A DNA stretch of 64,000 nucleotides from Phanerochaete sordida. Its lineage: Eukaryota > Basidiomycota > Agaricomycetes > Polyporales > Phanerochaetaceae. The translations under genes were made by a program, and so were the position numbers. Of the stretch, positions 36,502 to 47,434 are shown piece after piece (position 1 is the stretch's first letter; the number at the start of each line of letters is the position of its first letter). Location of the stretch: NCBI GenBank assembly GCA_019973155.2, contig BPQB01000002.1, positions 1,426,001 through 1,490,000 on the forward strand, in the 5' to 3' direction. The notes under the pieces are model-generated. The model was not told the DNA's origin and did no database searches. It saw only the letters and a list, made by a program, of their open reading frames with translations.

Positions 36502-38545
36502 TTATGCACCCGACTTCCAGTACGCGATGTCGCCGTCGACCACTGCACGACGATGGTCAGCGTATGCACGACCCAGAGAATAGTCGAACACATACTCTCG
36601 TATGTCCGACCTTGTTGCCTGAGCTTGCCTGCCGCCTTGACGGCCGATTCGCTGCCGAGCTCGCGGAGGTCTTCGTAGGACATAATCTCACCACACACGA
36701 ACTTGTTCTCGAAGTCAGAGCTGCGGTGTAATGAGCATTTTATTTGTGGTGGGAAAGGAAGCAATGCTTACTGGATGACACCGGCCGCTTGCGGGGCCTT
36801 CGTGCCCTTGCGGATTGTCCACGCGCGGACCTCATCGGGACCGCAGGTGAAGTAGTGGATGAGCTATACCAGGATCAGCACAGATATACACGAATGTAGG
36901 GCGTGCAACGTACGTCGAGACCAGAGTAACCCGCCTTGGTGATCTTCCCGAGCGCAGTGGTCGCACCGATCTTCTTCTCCTCTTCCTCGCGCTCCTCGTC
37001 AGACATCTGGACGAGACGCTCCTCGAGGGCGACGGAGAAGGGAATGATGAGATCGCCGGGGTTGTGTTCGTCGACCCATGCCTTGATCTTCGGTAGCCTG
37101 TTGGCAAATGGGTAAGGTTTGTAGCCTGAAGAGCGAGCGCACAGAGTACATACCACTTGTTCTTCTTGCGGATGTAGTCCTTCTCGCTGAGGTTGACGAG
37201 GTAGATGACGGGCTTAGCGGTCAGCAGCTGGAGACCGTTGACGACATCGATCTGGTGTAGAGGTAATTAGCCTTGGGTCATGAACGACGACGACGGCGAC
37301 AGAAAGATCAGCAAAAATGGTTTTCTCAATGGCATATTGGGGCGTTACTCCCGCCTCGACGAGCTGGGTTTCGAGCAATGCTCTTTTTCATCTTCTCGTA
37401 ATGCATGCGACATCGCAGCATCCGGCATGATATGAAGGGTTGCGATATTTACCTAGGAAAAACGTAGTCAGCAACAGGGTCGAACGCAAAAGGAACAAAA
37501 TCAAGAATCAGAGTAAAAAAACTATCTCATGCGGAATCTGGGGCGTTACTCCCTCCTCGACGAGCTGGGTTATCGAGCAATTGCTCTTTTTCTTCATGCG
37601 AAACGAAAGTATATAGTTTAATGGTCATGACGCTCACCTCTTTGTTATTCCAGTCAACCTTGCGGACATCCCTGTTGTCTTCGGTAATGCACTTGTAGAT
37701 CTTCTCGACGGTAGCCTTGAGATGCGTGGTAAGGATGGTGAGCGCAAAAGCCGACATTCAATAAACTCACGATCTCCTCCTTCTTGGCCTTGTCTGCTAA
37801 GCTGTTGTTACCGAGGGCGCGTCCACTGCGCTTCAAGCCGTCAAGGTGCTTCTCGACCCACTCGATGTCCTTCAGACGAAGTTCGGTTTGGATGATCTCC
37901 ATATCACGCAGGGGGTCGACATCGCCTTCGACGTGGATGACTTCGGCATCGTCGAACGCGCGGACCATTTGGAAGATACCGTCAACAGAGCGTACATGGG
38001 ACAAGAACGCATTGCCGAGACCAGCACCAGTGGATGCGCCCTGTCGGTATTACATCAGTAGATGACGCGCCTGACGAACACGATTCAACATACAGCAGTG
38101 AGACCAGCGATATCGATTGTTGTCAGAGCGGCGGGCACACGAGAGGCAGGCTTGTAGAAGTTGCACAACCACTCAAAGCGTTCGTCGGGAACCGGAATGC
38201 GAGCTTCCTGGCATTCTTACGTTTGTGACACGTCAGATATGTGGACGAAGGAGACATACCTCAGGGTTAATGGTCGCGTAGGGGTAGTTCGCCGCCTTGC
38301 CCAAGTCTACGCGACAAAATCAGCGAGTTTTCTTCGCGTACGGCACGAGAGCGCGTACCGGACTTGGAGAGCGTGTTGAAGAACGAGGACTTGCCGACGT
38401 TGGGCAGACCTTTACGGCTGATGATTAAGCTATACACAACTGCGATGTATGCAGCAAACAGACCTACGATACCAATCTTGAGGTTATTGCCGGGTCGCCC
38501 GAGGAGCGTCTTCTTCTCCGGGGCAGCGGCCTTCTTGGGAGGCAT
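36502..38545 (-). CDS. OLA1: Obg-like ATPase 1 (Ola1/YchF family)
   Basis: YchF-type P-loop protein that prefers ATP over GTP; binds ribosomes and affects translation and stress responses. The start [20 protein letters not shown] leads to [100 protein letters not shown], then after a large intron [30 protein letters not shown], where NxxE replaces the NKxD of GTPases. The TGS domain ends [20 protein letters not shown] and [14 protein letters not shown]. Intron 37256-37640 is about 385 bases and holds a duplicated element. Stop at 36502-36504. Confidence 0.94.
37339..37398 (-). repeat. Intron repeat, copy 1 (OLA1)
   Basis: In the OLA1 sense direction this copy has AAAAAGAGCATTGCTCGA, then AACCCAGCTCGTCGAGG and CGGGAGTAACGCCCC. 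It matches copy 2, about 200 bases away, over roughly 50 bases with two single-base gaps and few substitutions. Both copies lie inside one intron. Function unknown. Confidence 0.8.
37540..37595 (-). repeat. Intron repeat, copy 2 (OLA1)
   Basis: In the OLA1 sense direction this copy has AAAAAGAGCAATTGCTCGAT, then AACCCAGCTCGTCGAGG and AGGGAGTAACGCCCC. It contains the perfect 12-base palindrome GAGCAATTGCTC. It lies about 45 bases downstream of the donor site. Confidence 0.8.
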
Positions 38546-38812
38546 GTTTCGTTTTTTTGCAAGGAGGGGAGAGAAGACAGAAAACGGTCTGCAAGCGAAT
38601 GCAGACGAGAGGGGAGGTGGTGGTCTGAGACAAGCCTGGCGTAGGCTGAGCATCTTTGCTATCGATTCAGCTCAAAAAGTTCTCTTACCTCTCGGCGTCT
38701 ATCCCACGTGGTTCTTCGCTCCTTTCGGGAAGCGCCATTGCCTCACCTTCTCCCAGCGGCTCGCGACCTGGTCCGTTCCTCGTCGTTCCTCCCGCCCACC
38801 AGGCCCAGACGC
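38546..38812. promoter_or_regulatory. Divergent promoter OLA1 / GPI protein
   Basis: 267 bases between opposed start codons, with an E-box CACGTG at 38705-38710 inside CCCACGTGGTT. Confidence 0.45.
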
Positions 38813-39562
38813 CATGGCCAGGACTATGTACCACCACTGCAGTGCCATTCTCCTCTCCATCGCTCTTTTGGCTGTGTCGGTGCTCTCCCAGACCATCACG
38901 ACCACTGATCTGTAAGTCTCGGGTCTCCAAGCAGTCAGCCTATCGCCCTGCTCACACCACCGCGCCCAGCCTGGGAGAGACAATCGTCGAGGTTATTACG
39001 ATTGACCCATTGCTCGGTCTCCCGACGACACAGACCCTTCAGACCTTGACAGACCCCCTCGCCGCTACTCCAACTTCCTCCACGACCGATCCTCTCGCTC
39101 TTCCTCCCGCCACGTCTTCCACTACGTCTTCCATCACGACCCCCCTTGCGCCAGCGACACCAGTGCCGCAAGGGCCTGTAGGAGCACCACCTGCGACGAC
39201 TCTCGCGGGCCCGACGGTCTACACCTACACGACGACGGATGCCAACGGTCTGTTAGCGCGCTCATCTCCCACGAGCAGCCCTCCTGACAGTCAGTCTATT
39301 TTTACCAGGTGCCACCATTGGTGTTGTCGACACGTTCACACCGATCTATGCTCCGTCAACGCCATACACGGCTATGAGCACCGGCACCATCCTGCCGTAC
39401 AGCCAATGGCTCAGCATGGTCGGTGGCGCGAGCGCAGCTGCCTCGGCTGAAGCGCAGCTGAGCAGCGGCTCTCAGTCGTTGAAGCTGGGCGGAAGCATGC
39501 TCCATTCGATGACTGGATGCTTGGCAGGAATTCTGGCTGGCGCGTGGGTAGTCCTTGCATGA
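38813..39562 (+). CDS. Secreted Ser/Thr-rich protein, probably GPI-anchored
   Basis: No enzyme domain is recognised. The N-terminus MARTMYHHCSAILLSIALLA then VSVLSQTITTTDL is a signal peptide. The middle is rich in Thr, Ser and Pro (TTQTLQTLTDPLAATPTSST) and should be heavily O-glycosylated. The end LKLGGSMLHSMTGCLAGILA then GAWVVLA is hydrophobic with small residues before it, as in GPI attachment signals. Three exons; introns at about 38912-38970 and 39250-39309. Likely a cell-wall or cell-surface protein of about 205 residues. Confidence 0.75.
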
Positions 39563-39857
39563 GCGCTGCGCGAGCCGCGCAACAGCCCCAGACCGCTTCT
39601 CGAGACCCTATGGAACTCTATGTTGGACCTTTGCAAGGACATATATCATGTACCACACACTATAGTAGAGCAGATCCCAGACTCTGTAGCACGCCCTCAC
39701 ATTATTCCAATCCATCCATACCCTTTGTGGCGCCAGATCTCAGATCGCTCTGGGCGTGATCGCCGGGTCGCAGTGCGACACTTGCGCTTGAACCACTTCC
39801 TCCCTCTGCCCGTTGCACAGGCTCCCTCCGCCCTCGACACGACCCTCGAGTCGCTGA

Positions 39858-42800
39858 ATGGTATCGCAGCAGTCAAAGTACCCCGAGGTCGCCATCGTCT
39901 ATGTCTGCGATTCGTCCATCGACCTTCGCAATGAGTGGAGCCGTCTGAGGCCAGACCCCCGGGGGCAGTACATGTCACACTTTCTTGCACGCCTCCGCGA
40001 AAGCCACGCAGATCTACAGCTAGTATGCCTTTCGCTCGTACAATAGGGCCATCCCTAACCTTCCGACGCAGTATCAATTCGCACTAGTCTGCTACGCTTC
40101 GGCCTCTACCCGTCCGTCCCCGTTACTAGCGAAGACCTACTTCACACAGGTTGACAAGTTGCTCAAGTCGAGGTCGCCGGAAAGCTATGGAGTCGGGCAG
40201 ACGACGAGCAGAGGAGGTGGCCGAGGTCTAGCGGCGCTGGACGGCATCGTGGCCGCGATTGAGGTGAGTCTCCAGCTGTTACGCTTCTCGCTCGTCCTTA
40301 CGTGTATCTCTACAGCTATTCGACCTCTTTACCGATTTTCCGAATACAAAGGTCTGCGAAGCAATCTATGTGCCTTGGTGTATCCTAACTCATGTGGCTG
40401 ACGATAGAACAAGAGCCCCGCAATCCAGAGTCTCGTCAAGCACATAGTGCATGTGACAGCGTCTACCGCAGACTCTGCTGAGCGACCAGTGTGGAATGTC
40501 AACCCGGCGTTGGATCAGGTTACATGGGAAACGTTACCGGCGGAACTGAAGAAGGTACGTTCGCGCTTTGACCGCACATGAGGACGGTCATGACTAGTCT
40601 ATAGAGAGAAATCAACTACAACCTCATCAGGTTACGCCCATGTCAAAAGCTGGATGACTTCTACACAGCTGTGCGTACAATGCAACCGAGCGTTGTGCTA
40701 TGACTGAGTCCTTGGATAGGTCGCTGGCGCATCAGCGCAGACACCTTGGTTTCCGCTCGGGAACCAAGACAGTGTGCGGCTCATGGGCTGGCCTGCCCCT
40801 GCGCCTCCTCCAAAGAGTAAGTCGTCTTAATCTCCGCTGGAGTCACATGCGCTGAGCTCGTAGCAGCGCCTCAAGGCGTCAAGAGAGCCATAGAGAGTGG
40901 GTCAAGTCCTGAAGTCAAACGTGCGAGGACCGCGGGCCAAGCTTCTCCAAGTATGACCAACTCCCCTACCCCTGGTGCTGCCGTCGCACGATCCAGTGCC
41001 AACGCCTCTCAGCCTTCTGCGTCGCCGCGTATGGCTCAGCCTGCAGTCCCGCCACCTCCAGCGCAGCCTCCGGCCTCGCAACCGCCGCCGTCGGTCACAC
41101 CACAGCCGTCAAGCTCTCCTCTGAAGCCGGCCCCTGGACTGCCGACAGCTGTTGAGAATACTGCCAGCCTTCGCAACATGGACAAAGAGAAGTTGGCCCA
41201 GTTAGCAGCCGCAATGCAGGCTCTGGAGAATTCGGTGAAGATTGGAGAGGATAACGTTCGCAAGCTGGAGGCGGCTGGGAAAACGGAGGAGGCAAGACTG
41301 TACAGGGAGCAGCAGGTGGCCCCGAAGCGGGTCGCTCTGATGAAACACAGGAACGTGCTGATGCATATTGTGGGGGCGAAGAAGGCTCTGCCGACTGCAG
41401 GGCCTATCGACAACTCTCTGGCTTCCCAGCCGCAGCAGATGCCAAGTGGCTCAGGCATCAACCTCCCGAGCGCTGCGTCCTCTGCAGGTCACGCAAACGC
41501 CATACCCGATGCGCAGAGTCTGCAAAATGCCAGGCCACCGTCTCAGTCGCAGCCCGCTCAATTGCCGCTTCCAGGAGGGATGCCGCCGTCGGGGACGCCT
41601 CCGCAGGTGGCTGCCCAGATGCGCAAGCTCATCGAACAACAGAACCGCACACCGCGGATACCGTTCGCTGCTCCTGGTCCTCCCGCCATGTCGCAGGGAC
41701 CAGTGCCGGGACCCATGCATCCGAATGTTTGGCGCGGTATCCTGAGCTGGAAAGGCCAAGACGCACAGTCACACATCCGCCGGGAGATGCAAACCATGGT
41801 GCAGGCCCAGTTTAAGACTGCACCTGATGGCTTGTAAGTGACAGCGCTATGTTGGCGGTGCGCCTAGCTCATGTACTCGTATAGGCAAGCCTGGCCGCAC
41901 TCTGTTTCGCTCAGCCCGGCAGCGCCTGCGGTCTCGGTGACCGTGCTGCAAGAGTGGTTCAAGGCTCACCCGGGCGCGGCGTTTGCTGCTATCGCGCCTG
42001 TGACTGAAGGTATCGACGTACAAGCCAATGCGGAGAATTTCAAGGCCTTGGTGCGGCTGCTGCAAGACAGGGGCATCGTGAGTTGCTCGCGCGTTGAACC
42101 ATCGCACTAGACTTACCCGTCTCTAGTACGCGATGGCTGCCTGGCAAGGACTGGACGGTGTCACCAAGAACCGGATCCTCCTGTTCGTCAACAGTTCTAG
42201 ACTCCTAGCAGTCTATTATTCAAATGGCATACCTGAGCTGCCGAAGATGCCTCCGCCACAGCAACCTCAACTGCAGCCGCCGCCACCGCAGCCTCAGCCC
42301 CAGCTTCAGCCACTGCAGCAGCCACCAGTGCAGCCATCACAGCAGACGCAGGGTCAGCTCAACAACGTAAATCAAGCCATGATCAAGTTCTTCCACTCGC
42401 TTCCTGCCGACCAGAGGGCTATGGTGCAGCAACTCGCTCCCGAGAAAAAGAAGGAGGCGCTCTCCCGACTTTTCATGAGCCACCTCACGTCGCTTCGGCG
42501 ACAGCAGGATCAGCAAAACCAACAGCAGCAGATGCAGCATCCTGCGTTCATGGGCAATGCGGGAGGCATGAACGGCATGAACAGCGGCATGAACAACGGC
42601 ATGAACAGCGGCATGAACAGCGGCATGAACAGCGGCATGAACAACGGCATGAACAACGGTATGAACAACGGTATGAATAACGGCCTGAACAACAGCATGA
42701 GCAACATGAATATAGGCAACATGAGCAACATGAGCAACATGAGCAACATGGGCGGAATGCCAGGCGCACAGGCGACACCGCAGATGGGCATGCCGGGGAT

Positions 42801-43074
42801 GGGCGTCTCCAGCCCTTTCGCGGGACGGATGGGTGGGCCCCCGGTCGGACAGCAGATGAACGGGACAGCCGCGATGATGAACTACGGGCAGCAGCAGATG
42901 GCGACGAACGGCATGGGCGGGATGAACCCTGGGGGTGGGCTGCCGTTTGGCGGGATGCATCAGCGGATGGGGGGCGCGGGTGGCGCGCCTGGGACGGCGA
43001 TGCCGAACCTCTCTGCGAACGTGCTGCACTCTTTCATGCAGCGCAACCAGGACGGGACGAATACAGGGATGTGA
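39858..43074 (+). CDS. Mediator subunit 25-like protein with VWA domain
   Basis: The start MVSQQSKYPEVAIVYVCDSS is the first strand of a Med25-type VWA domain, continued by YMSHFLARLRESHADLQL, FALVCYASAST, TYFTQVDKLLKS, GLAALDGIVAAIELFDLF, IQSLVKHIVHVTAS and YNLIRLRPCQKLDDFYTAV. A Pro/Gln/Ser-rich linker follows, with a helical segment NMDKEKLAQLAAAMQALENS. Later conserved pieces are RGILSWKGQDAQSHIRREMQ, VSVTVLQEWFKAHPGAAFAA, NAENFKALVRLLQDRGIYAM and KNRILLFVNSSRLLAVYYSN, resembling the PTOV/ACID-like region. The C-terminus is Gln/Pro-rich and then Met/Asn/Gly repeats. Mediator links activators to RNA polymerase II. About twelve exons. Confidence 0.78.
42565..42756 (+). repeat. Coding minisatellite, 12-base GMN(S/N) repeats
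   Basis: About a dozen tandem copies of GGCATGAACAGC or GGCATGAACAAC and then NMS-type variants (AACATGAGC). They code Gly-Met-Asn-Ser/Asn repeats in the C-terminal tail of the MED25-like protein. The reading frame is kept. Confidence 0.9.
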
Positions 43075-43422
43075 GGACGCGTATAGACTGCCTTTGTATT
43101 TTCTACGTGTGTTATTGCAGTATTTGCGGGTGTTACTGGGAACCACGTGCGGGGTGCCACGTGGGGACAGGCGCCGGGTTGTTTGCGAATCTGCCCAAAC
43201 TGAACTCACTCGCATCCGTTCGCCCGCTGTCGCCGTCGTCCTCGCCGTGCTCGGACCCCCCGCCGTCGCTCATTCCAGCGGCGTCGTTGAAACCATAGTC
43301 TCGACGTCATATCCCACACCCTCGGCTCCCATTTCACTGGTTCTGCGGCCCTGTTGCACAGTGGCGGCTCAAACCTCTCGTTATTGATCTCCGGCTTTCT
43401 TTATAAAGCCTGAGCAGCTGGC
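43075..43422. promoter_or_regulatory. MED25-like 3' end and PHD-protein promoter
   Basis: 348 bases. Two E-boxes CACGTG at 43144-43149 and 43158-43163 stand 14 bases apart. A TATA-like TTATAAA at 43401-43407 ends only 15 bases before the start codon of the next gene, which is too close for a normal TATA box. Confidence 0.5.
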
Positions 43423-46400
43423 ATGCCTCGCCGAGTTCTCGCTTCAGCGACTCCTGGTCGCGCATCGTCCAACGTCTCCTTTCTAGATCCACCCTCTGCA
43501 GACGATACCTACCTCGACAACCTCTCGACGCTCAGGAAGCAGTGGAAATGGGCTGCGTTCAGCCAGTTCTTCTACACCTTCGCCCCGCTGCTCGCCGCCC
43601 CGGATGTTGCCCTCACTGTCAGTGCTCTCGCGTTTTCTATGTATCCCCTCCGCTCATCTTCCCCTTCGTTGCCAACCTAGGACATCGAGGACGACCTCGC
43701 GCGGGGCACAGCGTTGTACCTCCCCCGCATTATGCACCGATTGCTCTACACCCTCACGCAGGATCGAAAGCTCTCGTGCGTCGTCCCAGAATTCCACAGC
43801 CGATGTCCGCTGACCCCCCTGATGACAGCCTGGAGAACTGGCAGTCAAGCCTGCGTAAGCAGTACCTCAGACGCGACCCAGACGCGAACCCGCTGGGCCC
43901 TGAGCCCCCTGCGCCCTCCAGAATGCAGTCACGCGACCCTACAACTCCCTTCGAAGACGAGGCTGATGAGAACATAGCCGAGTCAGAAGCGCACCCACAG
44001 GAGACGACGCACCTGTCTACCACCGAACCCGAGGGCGACACCGCCAAGGATGCCCCAGACAGCGCGGACGGCAAGGCAGAATCGTCGGAACCAGTGGAGA
44101 TGGCAGGAGTGAAGGAGGAAGAGGTTGAAAATTCGAAAGCGTCCGTGAAGGACGAAGACGAAGTTCGCGAAGAGAAGCAAGCCGCCGAGGACATTCAGCC
44201 CGAGGAAAGCAGGAACTGGCTGGATCTGTCGATGATCGAGAAGCTCGACACCCTTTACACTGTACAGGAGTGGCAGTTCCAAAACCCCCATCGACTAAGA
44301 CAGATCATGAAGGATGACGGCGACCACGGTCTCTGGGTGAGTAATATCCAGTACCATTCACGCCCTGTACTCCAACAGCTCTGTTTCCAGCGCCATGAGC
44401 CCCTCGGCTTCGATGCGAAGAGCAACCATTACTGGCTGATTGGACGTACGTGTTCAACCATAGCGATCCAAACGCACGCCAGCTGACTCCCTCTGGTCTG
44501 ATTAGCTGACCGCCTCTGGATTCAACGCGAACCTCCCAGACCTCCTGCACCCCCAAAACGTAAGCGCAAGCCCGCTCCGAGCAAGTCGGCCAACAAGGCA
44601 GCGAGCAAAGCGTCTACTAGCAAGGCCGCGCTTCAAGAAGACTCTGATTCTGCCCCAGAGCCCGACCCGGTCCCGCAGAAGCGTAGTCGCACGGCCGGCG
44701 GACGGACCACTCGCCAGCAAGCCAAAGAAGTCGAAAGTCCCAGCGGCCGAGGTGCTCGTGCCGCGAAGCTCCAGGCCAACAAGAAGCTCGACGCTCAGGC
44801 GAAAGAGCTCGCCGAGTTCCAGCGGCAAGCCGCGGCCTCTGAGAGGGTCAGCTCGCGGTCGACAAGAAACACCAGGAGCAATGGCGTTGCCCAGCCGTCT
44901 CCGCGGCCCGTACGCGGGACAAGAGCCAGTGCTCGTCTTCGCGGCACACCTATGGAGGACGATGACGACGAATGGCAACAGGTCCCTGACGAGTGGCTTC
45001 AGGAGGGCGCTGATGAAGCACCCACACGCAACGGGAGAGCGAAGCGGGCCACCAGGTCCCAAGTGAAAGCGGCTAGACCCTCGCGACGACCACGTTCGGA
45101 AGACGAGGCAGATGACGAGGACGCACCGCATACTGGGCTTAGCGACGACGACGCTGTCAGCGAGCTGACTGAGTTGTCTGACGACGAGTCAGAGCGCGTT
45201 CAGAGCACCGACGCGAAGTCAACCACGAAAGCAGACGCGTCTATCGCCGAAGCACCCGCCGTAGAAGAACCTCAGGCGGAGAAGTCAGAAGAGAAACCAG
45301 CGGTTCCCGAAGACAACACGGGAACCTCGGGTAATACCACTAGTCACATACCACCAGGCTTTGTAGAGTGGGAACTAGTGAGTGGACGGCGAATCGTTTT
45401 GGTGCTCTTTTCTCGACCTGACATATGCACAGATCTGCGTCACCCTCCCAGAGTGGGAGGAGATTGGGGAGCGGTTCGCGAAAGCTACGTACTATTCTGA
45501 GAAGAGGCTACATAAGCAGCTCTCAGCGATAGTCCCCGAAATCGTTGCCGAGCTCAAGGCAGGTACTTTGGTCCCTGGGAGTAATCTAATATTAACATAG
45601 TAACCGTAGGAGGTTGAGAGGAAGCGCAAGCTGGAGGAAGCAATCGTTCACCGCAAGCGATCCTCACGCATAGCCATCAAGGAGACTGAAAAGGAAGAGG
45701 CTCGTCTTGCTGCCGCGCGGAAGGCCGAGGAAGAAGAGAAGCTCTCTCGACAGCGGCGTTTTGAGGCTCGCTCGAAGAAGGAAGATGCCGAGCGAGAAAA
45801 GAGGGAGACGGCCCGAGAGCAGCGACGCATCGAGCGCGAGGAGCGTGAGCGTAGAGCGCAAGAGCGGAGAGACCGCGATAGGTGAGCTCACACCTTTATA
45901 CTCCCATCAAGACTTTTGATCGAATTGTAAAGCAGCGTGCAGGCGAGCACGCCGACAGCAAGCGTTGTCTCGACATCGCGACAACCTACGCGTACCGCGA
46001 CGCCGAATGTTGGGGAAACCTGGACTCTAGATTGCGAGATTTGTGGTAGATGCGGCGTCAATATGGTACGTGCGATCCCCTTTGTTTTAGCTTTTCTTGC
46101 CGCTGACTGAGATCGAAACGCCCAGGACGATGGCTTGCCCATGGTGTCGTGCGGCATGTGCTCAAGATGGCAACACATCCCGTGTCACGACGCAGCCGAC
46201 GACAAAGCTGGAGTGGCCCGACGGAACTGGAAGCACGAGAAGTTCTTCTGTTCCCGCTGCAAACCAGTCGCCTTGCAGAGGCAAGCCAACGGGACCGCTC
46301 GCACTACTCCAGCTGCGCCTCATCGGACACCATCCCGTGCTCAGAAGTCTCCAGCGCAAGCTGTGCCCTACAATGCATATCCGCAGGCAGCCTCCAGCCC

Positions 46401-47047
46401 GTTATACCCCCATCCACAGCAGTCTGCATATTCAAATGGCATGTCTTATGGCCAGCAGTATTCCGATCAGCGTGCAATGCCGTCAGCCAGCTCGCCCTAC
46501 GCACAGCAGCGAACGCAGGGCGGAATCTCCTTCTCGCACTATCAGCCCCAGCAACATGCCTTCTCTCGAGGCGGGTGGCCGAACGGATACCAGGGCAACC
46601 TAGCAGGTGGTTCTATGAACCAGTACGCTACTTCATACCCCCAGAATGGATCCTACGGTGCAGGAGCCCAGTACCAGGTACAGTTTGCCTTGATACTTTC
46701 TATATACGCAGCAGTTGATGACGGTTTCCTAGTATCACGCCCCGACTGCTCAGGCCCATTCCTACAGCCGGACAGACGTTCCGGACACGACGCGCCCGCT
46801 AGACGCGCAGTCCATGCATACGATGGGCTGGGCAGGCTCAGGCGACAACCGCCACACCTCCTCTCAGATCAGTCAGAGTCACCTCAGTGCCGCAGAGTCG
46901 TTGGCGTACATGCAGGGCGGCTCTGCTCCAAGAACTGCAGCCTGGTCCAATGGCGCCTCCTACCCGCAGCACGCCGTCAGCCCTTCTACGTCGGCTGCCC
47001 CCAACAGCCATATGGGCAATGGCGGCTACCATTTCCCGTCGTCATAG
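43423..47047 (+). CDS. Chromatin protein with DDT/WHIM-like region and PHD finger
   Basis: The start MPRRVLASATPGRASSNVSF leads to TLRKQWKWAAFSQFFYTFAP and DDLARGTALYLPRIMHRLLY, a helical DDT-like region. Then NWLDLSMIEKLDTLYTVQEW, GLWRHEPLGFDAKSNHYWLI and DRLWIQREPPRPP, resembling WHIM motifs of ISWI partner proteins. A long charged region follows, with RKRKPAPSKSANK, acidic blocks and EERERRAQERRDRD coiled coil. Near the end is a PHD finger, CEICGRCGVNMDDGLPMVSC, MCSRWQHIPCHD and KFFCSRCK, which may read histone H3 tails. The tail is Gln/Ser/Tyr/Gly-rich. Probably a remodelling-complex accessory subunit of RSF1/CECR2/Itc1 type; I cannot choose between them. Confidence 0.65.
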
Positions 47048-47434
47048 GGGTGTAGACAAGTATTTGTCGTGTCCGTGTCATTGTTACCCACTTAATTCTG
47101 TTAGATGGTTGGGCTGGAATTCTTGTAATTGAGTTGAACGTTGGACTGTACCCGTACTAGTACTAGTGTTCTAGCTATACACTAATTTCCTCGCATGGAG
47201 TTCTCGAGCTCGGCGCGTGCGTGTCTGAAGTCGCAATCTCATGTTATAGAAGTTGGTACTGCAACGCATGCAGCAGTCACAGATACAAAAACGCAATTAT
47301 CCGACCGTCAGATACAGCAAACTGGATGAAAAGGACTAAAACCGATAGGTCATGATGTCGTTATGTCGTGAGCGAAGAAAAGACAGTGGGTATAGGTGAC
47401 AATGCGTGTGAAGGAGTGGGTATCCGCGTTCAAA
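47048..47434. other. Intergenic, between two converging 3' ends
   Basis: 387 bases, A/T richer than the flanks, with a short direct repeat ACTAGTACTAGTG near 47155-47168. No gene is seen. Confidence 0.5.

Noticed and set aside
37339..37595. OLA1 intron repeats as a C/D box snoRNA pair
   Set aside because: No convincing C and D boxes with a terminal stem on either strand; the 12-base rRNA complementarity is within chance.
42337..43215. 292-codon minus-strand frame rich in His, Val and Ala
   Set aside because: Antisense shadow of the Gly-Met-Asn repeats and Gln-rich tail of the MED25-like gene.
47155..47170. ACTAGTACTAGTG repeat as an insertion-element end
   Set aside because: Too short, with no partner copy or target-site duplication nearby.
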